Below are positions 56,926-64,000 of a DNA stretch of 64,000 nucleotides, piece after piece. The notes beneath the pieces were generated by a model, which had not been told where the DNA came from, ran no database searches, and was given only the letters and a program-made list of their open reading frames with translations. Positions within the stretch are counted from its first letter, which is position 1. Every line of letters starts with the position of its first letter. The stretch is taken from contig CM045758.1 in the NCBI GenBank assembly GCA_025200525.1, positions 58,003,649 to 58,067,648 of the forward strand, given 5' to 3'. A program made the position numbers and the translations under genes. The stretch comes from Camellia lanceoleosa. Lineage: Eukaryota > Streptophyta > Magnoliopsida > Ericales > Theaceae.

Positions 56926-57338
56926 TCTTGTATCTAGATTATATAATATTGTGGAACTTGAGCATTTTATATATGTCTTAAGTTGGAAAACATTGAGAAT
57001 GTTTTGGTTTTGTGAGATTAATTTAAAAAAAAAAATTTGTTTTGGAAGTTTAGTGGAACATTGCATATGTTGGTTTATTATTGAATATCATGGAATTGAA
57101 TATGATATGAAAATGGGAATCTTGTATTTCAAAAATGTTAAATTTGAAAGGAAATTGCATACTGTTAATGCAGGCTGAAAGATATACTGTTTTTGTTTAT
57201 ATTGTGAGATGCCTCTTGATAAAGAGATGAAGTGACCGGTATTGGGTCAAGTTGTTTATTGTTGTTTTATATATCATTGGGAATGAAGAAAAACTTGTTT
57301 TACAAACTCATGCTTAATTTCGGGGACGAAATTCTTTT

Positions 57339-57351
57339 AAGGGGGGGAGGT
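57339..57351 (+). other. Polypurine tract of element 3
   Basis: AAGGGGGGGAGGT lies immediately before the 3' LTR start, like the tract of element 1 at 6239-6250. Confidence 0.75.
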
Positions 57352-59403
57352 TATAGCGACCCCGGTCTTTTCCCATTTGATTATTGTATCCGGACTTAGG
57401 TTCCGTAGATCCTAGCATGGTTTAATTGTTGTTGTCGTTCTTTAATTTCTCATTTGGAATTATAGGATGTTTTGGGCAGGTCTGTTTCAAGTTGGTTGGG
57501 TTCGGAAACCAAATCTTGCTGTCCAGTTTTTGAGTTCGCCGCTCAGGGGAGGGCTTGGTCGCGCGAGTGAGGGTTGAGTTTTGTCTCTAGTGGTTCGAGC
57601 GAAATTTCTTCGCCGAGCGGCGGCGATCGTCTAGTACTGACTGAGAGCGAGTGTCTTCGCCGGCGAGCTTTCCTTCGCCGAGCGAGCTAGGTGTATGGTT
57701 TCGAGTGCTTCGCGCGAGCGAGCATTCTGTCGCCGAGCATGCTTCCGCTGCGCACTGAAGCATCGAGTTCTGGCTCGAGCGAGCTTTTCTTTGCTCGAGC
57801 GAGTGTTTATTAGTCTGGTCGCTCGGCGACCATGTCTTCGCCGAGCGAGCCTCCGAAGATTTAAACGCAGCAGCGGTTTTAAAACGCCTTTTTCACAATT
57901 TTTGATCCGTAAACCCTAGTTCCGAAGTTTCTTCTCTCAACTCATCTTTTCCTTGGGTTTGATCTATCTAGAGGCGTTTCTAACCTAGTTCCTTCATTAA
58001 AAAGGTAGAGGAGAGTGAGGGCTTTCATTTAATCGGAGAAATTGTTGATTTGGAGCACTTGGGGTTTTGAGCATCATCTTCTTCTTCATCTTTTGGGTTC
58101 TTCTGTTTAAGGTAGGGATTTCCTACTCCATTTATACGCTTTAATCATAAGTGTTGGTATTTTTGGTATATGGGGGTAGTTTGGTGATTTTGGGAGAAAC
58201 CCTAGGTTTTGACTTAGATTAATTTGTGTAATTAATTTAAGGGAAGTATGTGGAATTGAGTTTAATTCATGAAATTGAGAGATTATGGGATAAATTGATG
58301 TAGTTGGATATTTAATTACTTATGGAATTAGGATTGTATATATTGTATATTTATTTCTGCTTAGAAATAATTGTTTGGGCTATCGGTGGAGGATGGCCAG
58401 TGATTGTTGTAGAACTTGCATGTGGCTTAGGTATAACTGGAATTGAGTCAACTATTTGGCTGTTGAATTAATACAGAACATTACTTGTATTGATTATGTG
58501 TTGTATATTGCAAGTATTGATTATGTTGCATTTGGTTTTGGAGGAGATAGGGGATGGACTCCCGGTTTAGGGGAAGAAAGGGGATGGACTTCTAAACCGA
58601 ATTTGTTGGGGGGTTTAGGGGAAGAAAGGGGATGGACCTCTAAACCAGATTTGTTGGGAGGAGAAAGGGGATGGACTCCACTAGCATCACATATATGTGT
58701 GCTATTTGTTAATAGAAGTATTTCTATTTATTGTTGATATGATACATCACCACTAGGTGTATCAGTTGGGAAGTATGGAAGTGAATGTGGTTGTGATTGA
58801 TACAATACCAAAGATGTATAGTTGTTATGTTATAGAGAGGTTTAACTTAATTTGTTATCCCTGTTAAATCATTGAGAGATGGGATTCCCGTTGAGTTTTT
58901 GGCTAGGTTTTGAGCCATAGATGGAAGGTAAGATGTGCCATAGACAATGTGTCATAGGCAATATAGATATTCGTGTCATAAAAATTGTAATTGGAATATT
59001 GTGTGTTAACCATGTATCAGATGCTAATGCTTTAGTTAATTCTTATACTTGGTTTAGTATTTCTCTACTGGGCTGTGGCTCACCCTATATGGGAACTTCA
59101 TTTTTCAGGTGCAGATGGTTCACTACCTCCAAGGACTTAGCTTGTGAGGAATTGGAACTCGAAGATTTGTTTTTAGTTTATTTGCTTTTATATGTAAACA
59201 CTCAAGCCTAGGGCTTTATTTGTTTCTGAGTTAGAACTCATGGATTTGTGTCCAAGTATTGGCTTGGCAAGATGTAAGCCCGTAGGGCATTTATTTTAAT
59301 GTTTTATTTCTTAAGACTCTGATGAATGGAATTATATTTCTTGTTTTTATATATTGGTGCATGTTAATATTATTTATTATGGGTTAATTTTGAGGGCGTT
59401 ACA
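57352..59403 (+). repeat. 3' LTR of element 3 (2052 bp)
   Basis: It starts TATAGCGACCCCGG and ends GAGGGCGTTACA. It is nearly identical to 49755-51790. Differences cluster in the GC-rich stretch (57530-57870) and at CTGA, CAGA and CG sites. Confidence 0.95.
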
Positions 59404-59420
59404 CTCTCTCTCATTGGTTA

Positions 59421-59458
<38 letters not shown>

Positions 59459-59734
59459 CCTCCAATCACCACCCGCCACGTAGGAAAAGGGGGTGAGGGG
59501 GTGACCCCCAAAAGGGGGTCTCAAGCATTATTCTAAAAATTAGCACAAATTTATATCTAGGGCAAGTTATAGCAATGGTCCCTATAGTTTACCCGTGGTT
59601 TCATTTTGGTTCATGTACTTCTAATTGCATCAATTTTGCCTCTACAGTTTGATTTTTGGCTCTATATGGTCCAATAGTTAATAGCCGTTGACTTTTTGGA
59701 CGGAAACCTACGCGTGCCTTGCATGCACAGGATG
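59404..59734 (+). other. Short spacer with poly-T run
   Basis: It starts with the CTCTC target copy of element 3. It contains a run of about 37 T (59416-59455) and a GGGGGTGAGGGGGTGACCCCC hairpin-like stretch near 59489. From about 59560 it has a GGTCCCTATAGTTTACCCGTGG motif seen in many plant non-autonomous DNA transposons. No gene is seen. The strand field is nominal. Confidence 0.55.
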
Positions 59735-60366
59735 AAACTGACTAATAATTTCTCCAAAACAAGGCACTGTTTGTTTGTGTGCTACTGACATAGCCCAACA
59801 AAGAGATTATTTGCTTCTAGAAGATTTGTTGCTCCTTCTTGGCTTAGGTTCCATTTGGTTGAGTTTTTAATTATTATTTTTTAAATATTAAAAATTAATT
59901 TAATATAAATAAATATCAAAAATAAAATTTAAAAAAATTAAAAATTATTTCCTACCCAAAAATAAAAAATTAGATGAAAATAATATATATTTTTATTTTT
60001 TTACCAAACTAATTTTTAAAATTTTAATATTCTTCAAAACATAATTTCTAGAACTCAATCAAACAGAGGTGTAATGGAGTAACCTGTCTATTTGCTAAAA
60101 TATAGTTTTTATTGGAATTTTAGCTAAAACATAATTTATTGACTCAAAATCAACTTATAAAAATTTAATACTAAAAAAACTAATTTATTTGATACATTGT
60201 TAACTTTTTGACTTGTGCAACGTTTGGTAATTTTTTCAATTTTTATATTTTTATGTAACATTACCAATTTACCCATGAATAAAAAAGTTCATAAGAATGA
60301 TGGATAGAGACAAAGTAGGGAAATTACAAAAAGTTGAGTTTTTTTTATTTTTATTTTTATTTTTTT

Positions 60367-60530
60367 AGGAAATATCACTTTAATGTATACTCACAAAAAT
60401 ATTTTTAGATCAATAGCATTCATTATAAACATTAATATGCAGAATTATAAACACTTTCATAATTTTAGTGTGTATAATTTTATTCTTTCAAAAAATATTT
60501 TTGTGAGTATACATTGAAGTGATATTTCCT
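60367..60530. mobile_element. Small hairpin inserted in the left arm of the fold-back element
   Basis: AGGAAATATCACTTTAATGT at 60367 is answered by ACATTGAAGTGATATTTCCT ending at 60530. The following TATACTCACAAAAATATTTT also pairs with its complement near 60490. The right arm lacks this block. Confidence 0.75.
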
Positions 60531-61510
60531 ATATAAAAAAAAAGGGCAAATTACCAATACCCCCCTCGAGATTTGACTAAAATATGGATTCTTCCCTGAG
60601 GTTAGGGAAATTACATCCCGCCTCCTAAGATTTATATTTGCATAACAAATTACCCCCTGAGATTTATATTTGCATAACAAATTGTCTTCTCATTTGTTAT
60701 GCAAATATAAACCTTAGGGGGCAATTTGTAATTTCCCAAACCTCAAGGGGGACTCCGTATTTTAATCAAACCTCGAGGGGGTGTTGGTAATTTGCCCTAA
60801 AAAAAAAACTCAACTTTTTGTAATTTCCCTACTTTGTCTCTATTCATCATTCTTATGAACTTTTTTTTATTCATGGGTAAGTTGGTAATTTTACATAAAA
60901 ATATAAAAATTGAAAAAATTACCAAACGTTGCACGAGTCAAAAGGTTAACAATGTATCAAATAAATTAGTTTTTTAGTATTAAATTTTTATAAGTTGATT
61001 TTGAGTCAATAAATTATATTTTAGCTAAAATTCCAATAAAAACTATATTTTAGCAAATAGACAAGTTACTTCATTACACATCTATTTGGTTGGGTTCTAA
61101 AAATTATGTTTTGAAGAATATTAAAATTTTAAAAATTAGTTTGGTAAAAAAATAAAAATATATATTATTTTCATCTGATTTTTTATTTTTGGGTAGGAAA
61201 TAATTTTTAATTTTTTTTAAATTTTATTTTTGATATTTATTTATATTAAATTAATTTTTAGGGAAAATTATTTATAAGTCCTATTAGGGAGACTTATGCT
61301 ACATATGGTCCTACTAAAAAATTTATGTTTCCATAAGTCTTGTGGGAAGTTTGTTGACACATTTACCCTCAATATTAGTTGTTAATATCATAAATAATAG
61401 TAAAACAATATATAGGAAATTGAATGTTACCATAAATTATATCTATATAAACGTAACGTAACGTGACACCTATACGTAACGTGACACCTATATAAACGTA
61501 ACGTGACACC

Positions 61511-61567
61511 TATGATCTATGGTAACATGCAATTTATATAGGAAATTGCATGTTACCATAGATCATA
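61511..61567. repeat. 57-bp palindrome (25-bp arms, 7-bp loop)
   Basis: Arm 61511-61535 is the exact reverse complement of 61543-61567; the loop is ATATAGG. It is a close relative of the perfect palindrome at 61619-61678. Confidence 0.95.
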
Positions 61568-61618
61568 TCTACATAAATGTAACGTAACGTGACACCTACA
61601 TAAACGTAACGTGACACC

Positions 61619-61678
61619 TATGATCTATGGTAACATTCAATTTCCTATATAGGAAATTGAATGTTACCATAGATCATA
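61619..61678. repeat. Perfect 60-bp palindrome without loop
   Basis: Bases 61619-61648 are the exact reverse complement of 61649-61678, checked base by base; the centre is CCTATATAGG. A half-site of the same sequence (TATAGGAAATTGAATGTTAC) is at 61411-61430. Confidence 0.97.
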
Positions 61679-62175
61679 TTTATATGAAACGTAACGTGAC
61701 ACCAACATAAACTAGCAACATTTTCACATTCAATTTAAAAAAATAAAAACTCATTTAGTTTGCGAAATATAACGTGACATGTTACGTTACGTTTATGTAG
61801 GTGTCACGCTACGTTTATGTAGGTGTCACGTTACGTTACGTTTATATAGGTGTCACGTTACGTTACGTTTATGTAAGTGTTACGTCACGTTACGTTTATT
61901 TAGGATCTTGTGGAATACATTCCTATCTAAATAGGACTTGAGACTCTATAATAAATTACACAGGACTTAGCCTACCATAAGTGTCTGAAAAATGACTAAT
62001 AAATAAGTCTATCTAATTTTTAATATTTAAAAATAATAATTAAACACTCAATCAAATGGAGCCTAAGCCGAGGAGGAGCAACAAATCTTCTAGAAGCAAA
62101 TAATCTCTTTGTTGTGCCATGTCAGCAACACACAAACAAACAATGCCTTGTTTTGGAGAAGTTATTAGTCAGTTT

Positions 62176-64000
62176 TGTAACACCCCAAAAATTTGGGCAG
62201 TATATATCTATTTATGCAACAAAACCCACCTGATAGACAAACACATATATATTACTAAGTAATCCTAACAAATCCCAAACATGCATTTTACAACAAGTAT
62301 GAAATGGAAGCTAAACATGTAATAAGTGCCCTACAGGCTTACAAATTTATCCAAGAACATTATTGGTTACACAAATTGAGTCTCGCTCATTACATCTTAA
62401 GCCCTTGGCTTTACAAATAACAAACATATACATATAAGGCATAATTAAGAAGCTCTTGCATCCCAAAACTCTATCACGCTATTGCTTTGGAGGAAGCATC
62501 TCACATGTACCTGAAAATGGTATTCCTATACAGGGTGAGCCAACAGCCCAGTGGAAATAATCTGACACAATTTATGAAGTTTAGCAAAGGTATAAATACC
62601 ATGTACATAAACAATACCGATCTTGAAACATCCAGAAGACCTGCATATCCATATGCCACTAAGACCAACCTTATTCCATTTTCCTTTAATTTCATTTCCA
62701 GTTCAAATATGCTACTCAATTCATGAGTTAAATTCATTATCTTTCAACAATCAAAATGAGATTACAACTCAATGATTTTCCAATTATGCAAAACTCACAT
62801 AAACACTTCAAACCTGTTATTTTACAGATATTTCGTCTGAAGGAACCGGCACCCATTTATATATGAAATTTCGGGTCTTTCATCCAGGACACTCCGGCCA
62901 ACTTGCTTTAAATGAAGTCCATCCCCTTTCGCCTCCCAAACAAATATACATATACAATGTATTTATAAACATAATCACATATGGAGTACATCCCCTTTCT
63001 CCTTCCAATAAACATACATATACAATGTATCTATAACATGGTCATATTCAATGACATCAGCAATGGATTAGCATTAAATCGCCTAATCTTCATGTAATTT
63101 CTACAACAATCATAGCTATCCTCCACCGATAGCCCAATACAATTATTTCTAAAGAGATGTTCAATATCAAAATAAATAGTTTATTCAAAACTTCCATAGG
63201 TAAGATAATACATATCCAATATCACCATTTATAATCACAACTTTCCAATTTAACGTTTTCAATGTTAATCCCAATTATTAATGCAAAATAATAATTTAAT
63301 CAAAATTAGGGCAGAATCCCCCTTTCACCAAATATCAACCCAAACACCAAAATCAACTATTTTGGCACAACATGATCTTATATTCAAGTCTCATACTCGT
63401 TTACCTCATATTTATCAAAACCCCTCTTTTCATTTCACACCCAAATTCTAGATTTGTCCAAACTACAACCAAATCTCATCATCTATACACAATAGCAAAT
63501 AACTAAGCTAAAAACCATATTAGAGTGTAGAAAATCCCTATCTCAAGTTTTGAAGAGAATCTGAGATGAAAATCCAAAAATCAACGATGTCTAAACTTGA
63601 TCTCCACCGCACACAACGTAGCCCTCGTCTAGATAACCGACTTTGGTGAAGAACCTAGGTCCAAATCCCAAAGGATTTGAAGAAATCAAAGATCTTGTGA
63701 GGTTTTTGGTAGGAAATGTAGAGAAAAGGGAGAGGAATTGTTTTTAGAGAGAGAGAGAGAGAGAGAGATACAAAAGTAATATGAAATATCAGATTCATGG
63801 ACTGATATAATACATGGTCCGCTCGAGCGTGGAAAGCCCCGCTCGAGTGTCAAATACACTATCCCAGTACTTTTGCAAACAGGTCAAACTTCTGAAATTA
63901 AACATTCTCTGCTCGAGCGCATAAACGGCCGCTCGAGCAGACAAGCAACTTCGAATGCATTTTGCATTTTTGTTTTGAGGGGCACTTCCCCTCAACCTCG
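62176..64000 (-). repeat. LTR of the element 1 family, minus strand (cut by window end)
   Basis: Read on the minus strand, it repeats the element 1 LTR (6251-8097). Shared parts are the CAAGTTGGCCGGAGTG stretch (complement near 62888), the GGGATGGACT repeats (near 62920 and 62988), the CT microsatellite (GA run at 63748-63770) and the CTCGAGCG motifs (63820-63950). It begins at TGTAACACCCC next to the fold-back arm. It may be a solo LTR or the end of an element that extends beyond the window. Confidence 0.85.

Larger units (their letters stand above)
49755..59403 (+). mobile_element. Ty3/gypsy retrotransposon, element 3 (nearly complete, young)
   Basis: Both LTRs, the primer site, gag, pol and polypurine tract are present. 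A perfect 5-bp target duplication, CTCTC (49750-49754 and 59404-59408), flanks it. The LTRs are almost identical outside one GC-rich stretch and scattered 1-2-base indels, which points to recent insertion. The pol order and tail place it with plant chromoviruses of Tekay/Del type, related to element 1. Frameshifts in gag and integrase are present, but see the finding on possible sequencing errors. Confidence 0.95.
61450..61910. repeat. Mirrored arrays of ACGTAACGTGACACC-type repeats
   Basis: ACGTGACACC occurs about six times between 61461 and 61703 on the plus strand. Its complement GGTGTCACGT (or one-base variants) occurs at least three times between 61800 and 61860, with a weaker copy near 61876. 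The two arrays thus face each other as an inverted repeat. Confidence 0.85.
61261..62013. mobile_element. MULE-like non-autonomous insertion with palindromes and mirrored arrays
   Basis: The 753-bp block is flanked by TAATTTTTA at 61252-61260 and 62014-62022. A 9-bp target duplication is typical of Mutator-like elements. The left arm of the fold-back element lacks the block, so the insertion is directly visible. Its ends are partly complementary (GGGAAAATTATTTATAAGTC and, on the other strand, GATAGACTTATTTATTAGTC). Inside lie the palindromes and repeat arrays listed separately. No open frame is present. Confidence 0.7.
59735..62175. mobile_element. Large fold-back (inverted-repeat) element with nested hairpins
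   Basis: The left arm from 59735 (AAACTGACTAATAATTTCTCC, CAAAACAAGGCA, AGATTATTTGCTTCTAGAAG) is the reverse complement of the right arm ending at 62175. The centre is near 60670, within a shorter hairpin at 60544-60797 (GGGCAAATTACCAA...TTGGTAATTTGCCC). Left-arm inner sequence 60190-60345 matches right-arm 60803-60960 inverted. Each arm carries a private insertion: a hairpin at 60367-60530 on the left and a 753-bp block at 61261-62013 on the right. The right arm is cut by an LTR at 62176. It has no coding capacity. Confidence 0.85.

Noticed and set aside
1..64000. CRISPR arrays, phage or bacterial operons
   Set aside because: Repeats here are LTRs, minisatellites and hairpins without regular unique spacers. 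The gene content is clearly that of a plant nucleus.

Overview
The window reads as nuclear DNA of a flowering plant, probably a eudicot. It is AT-rich and contains nested Ty3/gypsy LTR retrotransposons of plant type, an En/Spm (CACTA) transposon, many small fold-back elements, and one intact intronless leucine-rich-repeat receptor-like protein (RLP) gene. No rRNA or tRNA genes and no prokaryotic features are visible. Species cannot be named from what I can see.

Layout. 1-8097: a decayed Ty3/gypsy chromovirus-like element (element 1; its 5' LTR is cut by the window edge). It sits inside the gag region of an older relative, element 2 (8098-16713), which is itself split by a 3.2-kb solo LTR (10540-13754). 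16714-20880: AT-rich non-coding DNA with short duplications. 20890-41140: a tandem duplication of a non-coding unit of about 3.75 kb; its second copy holds a 12.2-kb CACTA element (24874-37060). The CACTA element carries minus-strand TNP1-like and TNP2-like transposase relics and copied exons of host genes: three consecutive exons of the splicing factor U2AF large subunit, a probable eIF3j exon and one unidentified exon. A 2.2-kb solo LTR with a perfect target duplication interrupts the TNP2 relic. 41140-43270: AT-rich DNA with a second CACTA end and MITE-like hairpins. 43344-47054: the RLP gene, the only apparently functional host gene. 47055-49749: AT-rich spacer with a MITE copy and a minisatellite. 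49755-59403: a young, nearly complete Ty3/gypsy element (element 3) with 2.0-kb LTRs and a CTCTC target duplication. 59404-62175: a large fold-back structure made of palindromes inside palindromes. 62176-64000: an element-1-family LTR on the minus strand, cut by the window end.

How the parts relate. The retroelements are decayed or frameshifted; element 3 is the youngest, judging from its LTRs. The RLP gene has a signal peptide, a long LRR ectodomain with two recent internal duplications, one membrane span and a short tail without a kinase, as in surface immune or developmental receptors. The most unusual DNA is the nested palindrome region at 59.7-62.2 kb: a long inverted repeat holds a hairpin in one arm and, in the other, a 753-bp insertion flanked by a 9-bp duplication that contains a perfect 60-bp palindrome and mirrored arrays of a short ACGTGACACC-type repeat. 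The second notable feature is exon capture by the CACTA element.
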